Below are positions 23,801-34,680 of a stretch of 64,000 nucleotides of DNA, in pieces. Positions within the stretch are counted from its first letter, which is position 1. Each line of letters opens with the position of its first letter. The notes under the pieces are model-generated. The model was not told where the DNA came from. It did not search any database and saw only the letters and a list, made by a program, of their open reading frames with translations. Both the position numbers and the translations under genes were made by a program. The stretch is from assembly GCF_013426205.1 (NCBI RefSeq), contig NC_089423.1:3038001-3102000 (forward strand), read 5' to 3'. This DNA comes from Metarhizium brunneum (taxonomy: Eukaryota; Ascomycota; Sordariomycetes; Hypocreales; Clavicipitaceae).

Positions 23801-24307
23801 TGGGGCTCCAATGGCGGAAACGCCTTTGTTCGTCTGATGTTTGTCGAGGTTCGTCAAGGCAGGTGCAAAGTGGAGGCAGAAGAAAACGGAAGGCACTGGC
23901 GAGCAGGAAACGGCAAGCATGCAGGTAAGCAGGCAAACAGGCAAACAGGCGCCGTGAGATGGACACTAGACGGATGGATGTCAGATGGGGCGTGTGGAGG
24001 AAGGGCAGGAATTTGCAAGCAACAATTCGAAGTCAAACGACGAATTCGCTTTATGACGAGACGACAACCTGACATTGCTGCACGGCAGAACCCGTCGTGG
24101 TTCGTCAACTCCACGTACCAAGGCCGCCAGCCGTCTATGCATTCAACGTCACTCGTGCTTAGTATCACGCTGTCCATTATGCAAGGTTGATCGAGCCGGG
24201 TTGCACACTCGGTGAATACAATAGGATTACAGACCTGGACCATCGTCAGACTTGTTCAACCATCGAAGCACTCTGCCTCTGTCCAGCCTCGTGCCTACAC
24301 AATCGCG

Positions 24308-24327
24308 AAAAAAAAAAAAAAAAAAAA
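24308..24327 (+). repeat. A20 homopolymer
   Basis: A run of 20 adenines in the gene-poor stretch. It might be the tail of a retroposed transcript, but I see no target-site duplication or matching gene body, so plain slippage is equally likely. Confidence 0.8.
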
Positions 24328-27300
24328 CCTCGACCGCTTCCCCCGAGCAGCACAAAAGTGGCGATGGCGTGACACTAGCAAGACGCCAGACTCCACGTAT
24401 GTGGCCCTCCAAACTGGCGGTGGCCGGGGGATTGCCAGCTGCATGTTTGAAAAATTGCCAGAAGGTTTTCAGCCACGATCTTAGACTTAGATCGGCCACA
24501 CCATTCGCTGGGCTGTCGGACATCGATTCGTCGCCTACAATCCAGCCTGCTGGTTGCGCAAACACCAAAACGAGACATTCACTCCAGCTATGGGTCTAGA
24601 ATGCACAAGCTGGCGTCCGCACCCTCCCTTGGCTACGGTTGAGTTCGCTTGACTCATCATATGCCGGACTCGTTGACTCGGGCATTATTACCTGGCTTCT
24701 TGGGACGACACCACTGGAGCGACGGTTGAAACTTGACACCAACGACTTGAGTCTCGTGACACTTTCAGAGACAGCCATTTGCAGCGATTGGCTGCCCCCT
24801 AATAACCAAGATCCCATGCCGGAATTAATGTCATGGTCAGCTCGACGTGCATTTAGATCTTCCTGACTTCTCTTGACAGCTCCGAACGCCGATTAGAACT
24901 ACCTCTAGCAAACGTCATCACTATGTCGTTGAGAACTGCCCGTGTCCACACAACTACAACATCGTGACAACACCCACCAAAGGGGTGCTCTCTACGCTGT
25001 GATACGACTCTTTGACGCACCCTTCCCTAACTTGCTAATCACGCGCATCTGGAGTATGTATGTATGTGTGCCCCGGTTGCCTGGCTTGCTGTCGACACAC
25101 GCGGCAGTTTCGGCCGGGACCAGCCTTACCAAGGATAACGGCCTGGAGTTGCGCACCTGTCAAGGGTTTGTATCGAAAACGCACCCGAAGGTCTGACCAA
25201 CGTTTTGCGCGAGGTATAAATTGTCATGGCGAGCATCAAGTGGACCAGTCAGGCCGTCATCGCTTGGTGAACCAACTAGGAGCATCACTCAAACCAAGCA
25301 ATTTAAGGCGCCACACCCTCGTTTCCGGGCTTCGGTCCGCCTCCCGTAGGGCCTCAAACACCGTCCGGCCCATTCATATGCCCTGGGGCTTTGGGAATCC
25401 ATTTCAGAGCCACATCCTTTGCGCTGGAGGACCAGGACCCTGTTCCGCAGCGAAGCAAAACAGAACCCGGGCGAGCGGGCAACAACTGTCGGGAAACCAC
25501 TAGTACCAGTACTATTACATTAGCTTACCATGTGGATAGTTCACCCTGGTCTCTCCCTGTCATGTCGTTGTGGTGGATCATGAGCTGGGTTTGACAAGCA
25601 AGCACTTCATCTCCACCATCATTGTTTGTTGTCATTAATACCGAAACTGCTGCCTCGTACGCCTGTCTCCCCGCCCCCTTTTCTGAACCTGCTACTACCA
25701 GTACTGAAAAGCAGAAGTCGGAGCAGCTATATACTACAACTACCTAGGTAGTAGTACGTACTCGTTGATACACTGCACCATGCGTGGTAACGTACTCCGT
25801 ACGCAGGTCAACAACTACCACGTCCGGTTGAGCCGCATGGCTGACTGTGCCTCGACCGATTCGAGCTGGTTGCAAAAATCAAACTCTACCAGTATGTGTG
25901 CCGTTGGGGGTGAAGTTTGGGTTGCTGATCGGCTTCTTGGACGGCGAGAACCCAATATCTTGTGGGTGTGGTGTGCCCTGTCAATGCCCAACATGCTGTG
26001 TTCTTTTTAGTTCATGGCAATGGTGTCATTGTGCCGTATAGCAACTCCGCACGTATCCGGACCCCATATGCTCTGTTCTCGCGCGCCTCATCTGCCGCAG
26101 AGGGCTTCGTCAGAGGCTGAGTCTGAGGCGTGAAATATCGAGGTCCGAGAACTTCAAGCCGAACCTGTTGCAGTCTCTCTCCCCGCAGACTGGTACCGGC
26201 CTCCTGGAAGCCTGGTCAGTGCAAGCATGGTACATACGGCGGACGGCGGACCATGTCGGCAATCATGGAGCCATCAACTCTACTCCGTAGAAGCTGTGTC
26301 ATAAGAGAAGAGACATCGTCGCCCATGTACAATATGTACATATGTACTGTACATCCGACATAACTACAACATACTCCCTCCTGGGCAGTCCCAGTTCCCG
26401 AGTGCTGGGTTGGCGCCAGCTAATGCATCCTCCCCATCACTTCACCCTGGTCCCGGCAATGGACGCCCCTGTCGCCGCTCCCTCGCCGCCGGCCTGCCGG
26501 TTGACGGATGATGGATTGACCATTCAAATGTTGGCCTTGGTATGGTTTGCTTGCGCTATGAGGACGCTGTAGCTGATACGGAGCAGAGAGGCTTTCGTAC
26601 TTTTATCGACTTTCCCGCTCACACGCCACGCCCACCACCGAGGATGTGACCCCCGTCCGTCAACGACCCATCAACGCCGCCCATCGTGGCTCGAACCAAC
26701 TTGGTTAATTCCAGACGTCAGAGCACGGTGCAGTGATGGGTATCTATCCGTGTCAGTCCCCTTGTTCAAGGCAACATGGGCGACATGGGCGACAGGAACA
26801 GCGTGAGAGACTTTCAACCCGGGGCTGAAGGACTTTTCCCGGAATCGCATTGTGCACCCGCACCCCCCCGCCATCTCATCGAACGGAGAGGAAAAAAGAA
26901 ACGAGCCAGACAGAGTCGTCAGAGTCCCCAGAGTCCCCTTGTGAAATTACCGAGCTCCAAGGTTTTTCCTCATGTCCCTGAGCTTGGAGCCATTGCATGT
27001 TGTAGTTCCTTCTTCGGTATTGGACCCAGCGTCGAGCCCGACTTTCTCGTCATAATCTTCCCCTTTTCTCCCATCCTCATATTTCACCCAATGCAGTCTC
27101 CCGCGACAACACATTCTGTACAAGCTACAAGCCCTCCAGCACTTTCCAGCCTTCTATACGTCCACGTCTGCTGTCCTCAAGGTCGAGCTTCACACAAACC
27201 TGGTCTGACGACAGCTCGCGACCAAGCACCCGTTGTGTCGCGTCTCCCACAAAGTAACACCATATATCTTCTCGCTACCTCCTCACGCCTCATCTTGCCT

Positions 27301-27344
27301 ACGACATTCCTCACTCGTCTCACTGGTGCATACATCGAGAGAAT

Positions 27345-27352
27345 ATATAAGA
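27345..27352 (+). promoter_or_regulatory. TATA-like box of the dsRBD gene
   Basis: TATATAAG follows a CT-rich region and lies about 250 bp before the start codon at 27605. This fits a core promoter followed by a CT-rich leader. Inferred from sequence and spacing only. Confidence 0.4.
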
Positions 27353-27604
27353 CCTAAAAGACACCCGAAGAGGCACGGTACTGCGTCTCCCAAAACTTCT
27401 GAGACCCCGGCCGCTGTCGCAATCTAGGCAGACCCCACGCTGTGTCTGACTTCTTCCATCAGTTTCATGCCAGTCTCTCACCTGATTTATTGCCCATAAG
27501 CTTTCATATACTCTCTTGCGTTAGGCAGTCCTGAGAGAACTGGGAATTTCGTCTTAACATCCTCCACTCTATACTTGGCTGCCTCTGTCGCCCAAACCGT
27601 ATCG

Positions 27605-28057
27605 ATGATGGCCCCATCGCCTACTTACAGCTCGAGCGGTTCTAGCGGCTCCTCTGGCTCGAGCACCTGCCCATGGCAGGAGAGATTAGAAGGTTAAAAA
27701 TACCATCACTCTTTTTTTGTTTACAACATTCAACTAAGTGTCTCTTCTAGAGTTTTGTCGCGATGCGCAGCTGATGCCCCCTGTTTTCCAAATTGTTTCT
27801 GACCGCCGAGGTATGATGCGCCCCACGACATCTCAGTTTGTCACCACGAATGTCCGGGTACTGATCCATGACGCCTCTCAGGTGGACGAACTGCATGGTC
27901 AAGCAGAGTAACTGTGCATGGTCAGACCCTAGCCGCGAGATATTGGTACGACGGCAAGAACCTAAATAACGCCAGAGAAGACGCCGCAGAATGCGCAGTC
28001 AATTGGCTCGTCACAGCCTCTAGTCAATCCACCAACCAGCCCTGGGTTAATTGGTGA
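27605..28057 (+). CDS. Small diverged double-stranded-RNA-binding-domain protein
   Basis: Three exons, 27605-27692, 27751-27810 and 27882-28057, with introns of 58 and 71 nt. Phases match and the sum is 324 nt, or 107 aa. No single frame exceeds about 60 codons, so the gene is easily missed. A Ser/Gly linker (SSSGSSGSSGSS, residues 9-20) precedes a domain at about 24-92 with the alpha-beta-beta-beta-alpha layout of a dsRBD. Helix 1 is WQERLEEFCRDAQL, then PPVFQIV, then WSSRVTVHGQTLAARYWYDG, then helix 2 NNAREDAAECAVNWL. The usual KKxAK of helix 2 is NNARE here, so RNA-backbone contacts would be weakened. A protein-protein role or a restricted RNA target is possible. The first donor (GTTAAA) is weak. 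A second ATG lies one codon after the first. Confidence 0.75.
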
Positions 28058-29105
28058 TGGATTCTCGCTCACTCATCGGCATCGTCTCACTAAAACCATC
28101 CCCGTCCAAGTTTTGAGGTCGATTCTTTTGGTTATTTTTTTCCTTCGATATCAGTGTTTTGTTGTGTCTTCATCCAATAGCTTGAATTTGCTTTCAGCAT
28201 TTCGGTCGAGATTGGAGTTATAATGGTGATGGAATTGTGCCTCTCGGCACCGGGAATGGACAACACACCATGGGAACGGCGCCAGGGATTTTCTTTTTTT
28301 TTGTTCTTTTCTTGTTCCAAAGGAAAATGGAAAACAATACCAACAGATGACATGACCTATTTATGTTGAAGCACTATTGTCCAGTTATCTGCTTAGTAGC
28401 ACGTTTTGGGGGAAGCGACAAACAATGGCTATTTTTCTTATTCTTTTTGATTGGCATCTCCGACCTCAATAGGGCAAAGCAAAAGAAAGCGAACCATTTT
28501 AAAAACCAGATGTATTGATACATGGGACATTGGGTAAAGGATCGGCTTAGTATGATTTGGCGCAAATTCAGAACTGAATATAAGTATGACTTCATCACCA
28601 CAAATACCTTTCACCGGAAAGGAATACAATGCTGACATGGATTGAATATAAAAAAAAAATGTCGCAAAGTTGTAGGCCGTTACGGATTGAAAGGGCGGCT
28701 CGAGTCGCTTCCTGTGGTACTGAGTAGGAAGAGGTGAACTCAGGAAGTATTCAGTCTCTTCTTGAGTCCGATAGAGGGTGTTGAGGATTTCCTAAAAGAG
28801 AATATTGCAAGTATCCTGGTTTACATAAGAGAAGATTGGCTTTGGCGATATATTTTCACGTAAGCCTCTCTTATTTGTATCTTGATATGCTTGGTTGGAG
28901 ATGGGATTCGGCTAAGTCGCTAAGGACGTAGTTCATGGTGGGCCTTTGGGGGAAAGGGTGATTATGTAATACATGCGCATGAGCCGGACCGGTCTTGTTC
29001 CGACAACTACTGTTCAGCTGCTGTAAATTTCGTCGCGATATTCTAGTTGTCACGCGAAAAGCACGGGTTCTTGGAACCTACTCCAGAACAGGTCGGAGGG
29101 TCATC
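28058..29105. other. Intergenic, AT-rich, no gene seen
   Basis: About 1 kb with T-rich and A-rich runs and only short frames. It should contain the 3' end of the dsRBD gene and the promoter of the uS7m gene. No TATA box or other clear site was identified. Confidence 0.5.
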
Positions 29106-30310
29106 ATGTCTCCGAGGACGAGGTTATTGGGGGCATGCAGAGCTCTAGCTGTGTGCACAAGACCAGTTGCTCAACATGGCAGGGAATCTTTCCGACCTGC
29201 AACGAGTGTCTTTCGATCATTTTCGACCGATGCCAATGGACATCCAACGACTTCCAGAGATGCGGCAAGAAATGAAAATATATCATCAACCTTGAAGGTC
29301 AATGCATCAGCTACGAATTTTGGCAAGCAACCAACCCCTCCTACGCCACAAGTGAGATTCTTCCCCTATACTCGAGATATTTAGGAAACGTGTTGACAAT
29401 TAGGCAACCAGACAAGCCAAGGTCCCGATAATCTACATATAGATACTTTGAGCGATGCAGCTTTGGAGCAAATTCTATACGGCGGCCGACCCACGACTAG
29501 TGAGACAGAGGGGGGGTTGACAGCAGCTCAAGAAGAAGCACTCTACCGAGAAGGCACCATTCCCACCCCGGCGGAAGCGGAAGCGGAAGCGCTCATCGCC
29601 AGGTCCCAAGCATCTGAACCAGCACAGTTGTCTATAGGCCAAGGTGGCGATATCCAAAATCCAGGCCACAAATTCGGGCTGCCCAGGAAGCCTTACCCGG
29701 AAGGTTTCAATCTGAAGCAAAGATATCACCCGGTCCTGGAGCAGCTCACTCGGCTGCTTATGCGAGATGGCAAACTTAGTGTTGCTCAAAGAGTATGTAA
29801 TATCTCTACTAATAGGGCTCAGCATGGCGGCGAATTACTCACTCCAGCTCTCTGCAGAACGTCGCGACGGTAATGAACTTTCTCCGAACGGCTCCGGCTC
29901 CCATCTACAGTCCGAAGTTCCCACTCCTACCTGGCACACCGCCGGCCTCCCACCTACCATTGAATCCTGTTCTCTACATCACAATCGCCATCGACTCGGT
30001 AGCGCCGTTACTCAAAGTGCGGAATATCGCGGGTGCCGGCGGCGGCGGTCGGGCGCTCGAACTGCCCGTACCTCTGGCGGTTCGGCAACGAAGGCGGATG
30101 GCGGTCAAGTGGATCCTGGATGTGATTGAGAAGAAGCCCTCCAAGGGCAGCGGCAAGAACCAGTTCCCCCACCGGATTGCAGAGGAGATCATTGCCGTGG
30201 TGGAAGGACGATCAAGCGTGTGGGAAAAGAGGAAGCAAGTTCACAAGCTGGGCACAGCTGCCCGAGCCAACGTCAGCTCCAAGAAGCTCAAAGTCAAGAA
30301 GAAGATGTAA
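29106..30310 (+). CDS. RSM7: Mitochondrial small-subunit ribosomal protein uS7m
   Basis: Exons 29106-29351, 29412-29792 and 29858-30310 (introns 60 and 65 nt, the second with a CTACTAAT branch site) give 359 aa. It is the mitochondrial homologue of bacterial S7, which binds the 3' domain of the small rRNA and organises the head and decoding site. The N-terminus is a Ser/Arg-rich presequence (RSFSTDANG near residues 38-46). A fungal-specific acidic linker follows (EAEAEALIARSQ). The uS7 core is at about 175-345, with KFGLPRKPYPEGF, YHPVLEQLTRLLMRDGKLSVAQR, PLNPVLYITIAIDSVAPLLKVRN and RQRRRMAVKWILD. The tail is very basic (KKLKVKKKM). An AG at 29402-29403 would break the frame, so the acceptor at 29410-29411 was chosen. 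Confidence 0.92.
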
Positions 30311-32358
30311 AGAAACGTAGCAGCCCGCTGCTTAGTTTGTATATTACCTTGTATTGGCTGGATATGTCGGTGCAAAACCCTCAACATGGTGTTTGGGAAT
30401 GTCAAAGGGCATACATGTGTGTAAATTATAGAAGCGGATTCAAAAATATAAGCGAAGCTACAGAGTGCATGCAATCCCGTATCTCGGTGCAAAGGCATCT
30501 GATGCAAAGCCGTTTACAACAGGCCCGCTGCGTATCGTTTATTTTCATGTCGTACAAAGATTCATCACGGCAATTGACATGTTCCTTTGTAACTACCTAG
30601 GTACGGAGTACTAGTAGCAGTAATAATCAGATGGTGGCATTGGACCAACGAGTCAGACAACGGACTAACGTGGCCCTGCGCCGGCTGGCAGTGGGATCAT
30701 GTGATTCTCCATCCAGTTTTTCAGGCTCCGTGCTCCGTACTTTAAGCTTTTATTAACCTCCATGCAGAAGGAGGGGGGAGGGGACCGAATACGTACGTCG
30801 GAGGAAGCAAGACGCCGCTGGGCTGGGCAAGTCCACAACAGCATTGAGCGATTGTCAAACAGCAATTCGAGAAGTTGGTTATAAGAAAAAGGATTTTTTT
30901 TATAAAAAAAATTAATCAAAAAAGAGAAAAAACACAAGCCGTCTGTGGTGTTCTCCGTTTCATGACTACGTGGTGAATTGATAAAGCTGCACTGTACCTT
31001 GGAGGATCCAAAGAGACCTCGGTGCATCGCCACAAGAGCTGCAGTGTCTTGTGGCAGTGTTGAGCTCGAGGACGAACCATTGAACCGAGTACTAGCGCTG
31101 AAGTGCCACCAACCATGTGCACGCTGTTGGAGGGGCTAGAGGGGTCTGTTTGCTTCAATGTTTGTACATTCCGCACGAGAGGCTGCCTCGGTCAGCCGGG
31201 TATTGCAGCTCTGAGAGCGGGCACGAACGTTGAAGGATGGGGTTGGCTGAGAAGTGAAGCTTCCATTGATCTCGTCGACGCCCAGCACTCACAAGCCTTT
31301 AGTTGGCACCATATGTCGACGGTGCAAATGACTGGATGGCTTGCACCAGATCTCGAGTACTAGAGTACTAGGTGCCGACATGGGCCTACTAGGTTCCTAG
31401 TAAGTTACTTAAAGTTCTTACGTACTTTAGGTAACTCACATTCCCCACTTGAGCACCCGCCAGCACTCTGTACTTGGCACATGTACGGTGATCCATGGCC
31501 AGTCAAGTATTCCATAGCGCCCAGTTGCCCGTGGAGTTACCCAGGTGCCTTGGGTAAGTCCTAAAGTAGTAAGTTACGGGGTAGCGCCAGCCGACCAGCC
31601 TCGCGGCGGCACTCGTCAACCAGGCCTTCACACTGAAACCCTTGAAGCCCCAGGCCGACCGGACACTTTCCAGGTTTCCCGGCCGTTCTAGTGCACCTCC
31701 AAGCTGCTAGCCTGCAACACCTGGGACTGCCAGTCGGTATCGCAACAGACACAGCCTTACAGTCCCACCTTCACTTCTTTCATTTCTCCTCCTCCCTCCT
31801 CCCGCCCACGCTCACCATCTTCATCGCCCTCGCCTTCGACCCTGTCTCGACAACCGACTTGTTGCAGCCATCCGCATCTGGCGCCTCCGACTCCCCGTCC
31901 GTTGTGCCGGCCTTGTTTTGCTGCATCGTTTGTTCCCCTCTCGACTGTATAGAGCAAACCGTTGTTTCCTCTCCGTCTGGCTCGCAACCCCCCGGCCGTG
32001 ATGTTCTGACAGGTTCCAACGCCTGCCAGAAACTGCCATTTCGCCCAAGTTGCGCATTATCACAATGCCATTCTGGCCCCAAGTTGATTCGACGAAGCGT
32101 CGTGTTCTCCGAAGGCTCTCGCGTCAAGATTTCGCACCCAGGCCCTGCCTCAACACCCTCATCAACACGCAATATTTTGCCCTGCTTGCTTTTCGCATCA
32201 GGCAACCCAACGGCCCACTGCCTCGGCGTTTTTATCACAGGCGCGCTCATCAATCTTGAGCCTCCCAAGGTTTTGAAGTACCCACAAAACCACCCGTCAA
32301 CTTTGTTCTGTTACCGATTGTATAAAAGCGCCTTGCCTCGTCCGACATCATCGCCAAA
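30311..32358. other. Intergenic region and CT-rich leader of the USP gene
   Basis: 2 kb without a recognised gene. It contains TACGGAGTA at 30602 and a near-copy at about 30731. A 12-bp inverted repeat lies at 31404-31435 among several CCTAGGTA-type palindromes. A CT-rich tract at 31750-32340 ends in a TATA box. The open frame at 31691-32380 (+) lies in the CT-rich leader and looks non-coding. Confidence 0.55.
32321..32328 (+). promoter_or_regulatory. TATA box of the USP gene
   Basis: TATAAAAG lies 38 bp before the start codon. If it is the real TATA box the leader is very short, so the transcript may begin within about 10 nt of the ATG, or the element may be unused and transcription may start upstream in the CT-rich tract. 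Confidence 0.45.
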
Positions 32359-34680
32359 ATGTCGGGTCATCGTCCCATGAGCATCGACGCCATGCTTGAC
32401 ATGGAACGGCAGGAGGTGCTTGCGCTCTTGGAAAACAAGAATCTCAACGCTCCTACCTCCCCCAGCAGGATGCGCTCGTCCTCGCCGTATACTGCGGCCC
32501 CGCGATCGCCTGTTCGGAGCATGTTAGATATCGAGGAGGAACCCGAAGGCTCTTCGCATGGTGTCACAACGCAGGCTCCCGTGAGGAGCATGTTGGACAT
32601 TGATGCACCAGTCATTACCACGCAGGCACCTGTGCGAAGTATGCTTGATATAGCCGTTCCATCGCCTCCTGGATCGGTCCATGGCAGAAGCTCCAGCCCT
32701 GCAACCCCCAATGAACCAATCTTCAAGACGCATTCCGCTTCATCCCAGGGCTCACATCACCCACGAAGCCCGTCAGATGCTGCATTCAAGCCTGCGGAAT
32801 TTGGACCGCGAGCAGGACTCCGTGTCGACAAAACTTCCGAGTACCAGTTTTCAGGCATTCTTCCTCAATATTCCGGTCATGTTGGGTCCAAGAGACTATC
32901 TCAGAGCGGCAGCAGCAAAAGATTGCCGGGAGCAGGGGTACTAGGAGAGGCACTCCGTGGTGCTGACTTGAGCAGTCTTCAGCTGCCAGGTGACACAGGA
33001 CGAAATTCTTCTGCCGGCGGTCGACTAGGACACCCCAAGTCGAAATCTCCTCATGAGAGGTGGGCAGCTCGCTCTCGATCACCGGCGACTTTCTCTCCTC
33101 TCCTATCTCCAAACAGAGTAGTGCTGGACCACGGACAGGTTGTGGATATCAACAACGCTTACCGCAGGTTGTCGGATGCAAACTTGGCATTTTCTAGTGG
33201 TAGCCTGGCGCAGTTGCCAATGCGGAAACGGTCCGACGATGCTGGTGAGGGTCGGCTCATAAAAGACTACCTTGGTCCGGATGGCGAGCACCTGGAATCC
33301 AGCGAAGAGGAAGAGGCGTTTTCATCTGACGACGAAGACCGTGGTCGTAAGACGGCCCCAAGGTCGCTGAACCCAGATGCCCACGAAGAAGGGGAGAATA
33401 GCAAATCCCGATCTCGATCTGGGCAAGGTGACCGCCAAACTTTGAGTTTGTTGGCTGCTGCGGACGAAGAACGTAAGTTTTATCGAGCACCGGTGAATGA
33501 CCTGACCATGGACACGAGGTCCCATATTTGCCGATGTCTAACCAGTTTCTTCAGGATCGAAAATCGCCCAAAAGCAGAGCCAAACCTACACTTACAGATC
33601 TCTTTTAGAACCAGAAATTAAGATTACCAACTCATCGGGCGACACAGTCAAGCCAGTCAAAGGCGGGATTCATCCTAATACCAGCTACGATCAGAATCCT
33701 ACTTCCACAACGCCATCCATGTTTGACTCGGATGAGGAAGCTGACATGGCCGACATCAAGCGAGCACAGAATTTGGGCTTCTCAATGACCAATATCTTGA
33801 CTGCTCCAGACTCTCATCGTTCTATCCGCATCATCTACCGTGGAGATTATCATAAGACGGTGCAGTCAGCTGACGAGGAGAAGCAGAGAGTACGGAAATA
33901 CTTGGTGGCAACAGATTTGAGTGATGAGTCGACTCACGCTCTGGAATGGGCTATTGGAACAGTTCTGCGCGACGGCGACACCTTGATAGCGATTTATTGC
34001 GTGGATGAAGAAACCGGCATAGTGACCGGCGAAGGGGCACTTGTGCCAGATGATCCAAAAGCCATGAAGGAGCAAGCAGCAGCCATCAACACAGTCACAA
34101 ATGCGAAAGGCATACCCGCCCCGGTGACGCCTGTTGTTGAATTGAAACGAGCCTCGGCACTGCATACGCGCGCCGACTCGGCGGGAGGGAATAGAACACC
34201 AGGGGCTTCGCCGGCGCCGTCCCAGAGAGGTGACAATCAGAGAGCGGTAGAGGAACGATCACGTGCAATTCAGGAAATGACAGACAAGGTATTGCGGCTG
34301 TTGAGAAAGACCCGCTTGCAAGTCAGAGTTATTGTGGAGGTGCTGCATTGCAAGAATCCGCGACACTTGATCACAGAAGTGATTGATATAATCAACCCCA
34401 CGTTGGTGGTCATCGGTAGCAGAGGTCGCAGCGCCTTGAAAGGGTAAGTGTCCCCCGGAACCGACATGTTTGGTGAGCTCACGACTAACAGAAGGCGCCA
34501 TTAAACAGTGTCATCCTGGGATCATTTTCCAACTATCTCGTGACAAAGAGTTCAGTGCCCGTCATGGTGGCAAGGAAGAGGCTCCGAAAGCAGAGCAAGT
34601 ACAAGCAGAAGGCCGTCAAGCAGGTGAACAATATCAGCAACCCGGCGGCCCGTAGCCTGGCAAATGCCAAGATTGACTAA
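32359..34680 (+). CDS. Universal stress protein (UspA) domain protein with long disordered N-terminus
   Basis: Exons 32359-33472, 33555-34443 and 34509-34680 (introns 82 and 65 nt, phases exact) give 724 aa. The N-terminal two thirds is Ser/Pro-rich and disordered, with three copies of PVRSMLDI (residues 51-58, 74-81 and 91-98) and a related SIDAMLDM at 8-15, plus an acidic patch (SSEEEEAFSSDDEDRGR). The UspA fold spans about 485-690, beginning RKYLVATDLSDES. It ends with an intact ATP-binding signature G-x2-G-x9-G-S in GSRGRSALKGVILGS, which the last intron splits. The tail is Lys/Arg-rich. UspA-domain proteins bind ATP and act in stress responses; the substrate or partner is unknown. Repeated phosphorylatable SMLD motifs suggest kinase or docking sites (inference). 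Confidence 0.88.

Larger units (their letters stand above)
20872..27604. other. 6.7-kb gene-poor intergenic stretch
   Basis: No recognisable protein-coding gene. It holds two exact TACTCCGTA copies (22391 and 25793), an A20 run at 24308-24327, and a small CAGGCAAA duplication near 23930. From about 26900 the sequence becomes CT-rich and leads into the small dsRBD gene. Frames such as 23360-23635 (+) and 26776-27357 (+) are open but have no domain I recognise. Confidence 0.5.

Noticed and set aside
24308..24327. A20 tract as evidence for a retroposed gene
   Set aside because: No target-site duplication and no gene body upstream; a homopolymer alone is not enough.
26776..27357. 193-codon plus-strand frame upstream of the dsRBD gene
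   Set aside because: Low-complexity CT-rich sequence that ends around a TATA-like element; read as promoter and leader.
31691..32380. 229-codon plus-strand frame before the USP gene
   Set aside because: It lies in a CT-rich leader/promoter, ends just after the USP start in another frame, and has no ATG at its nominal start.
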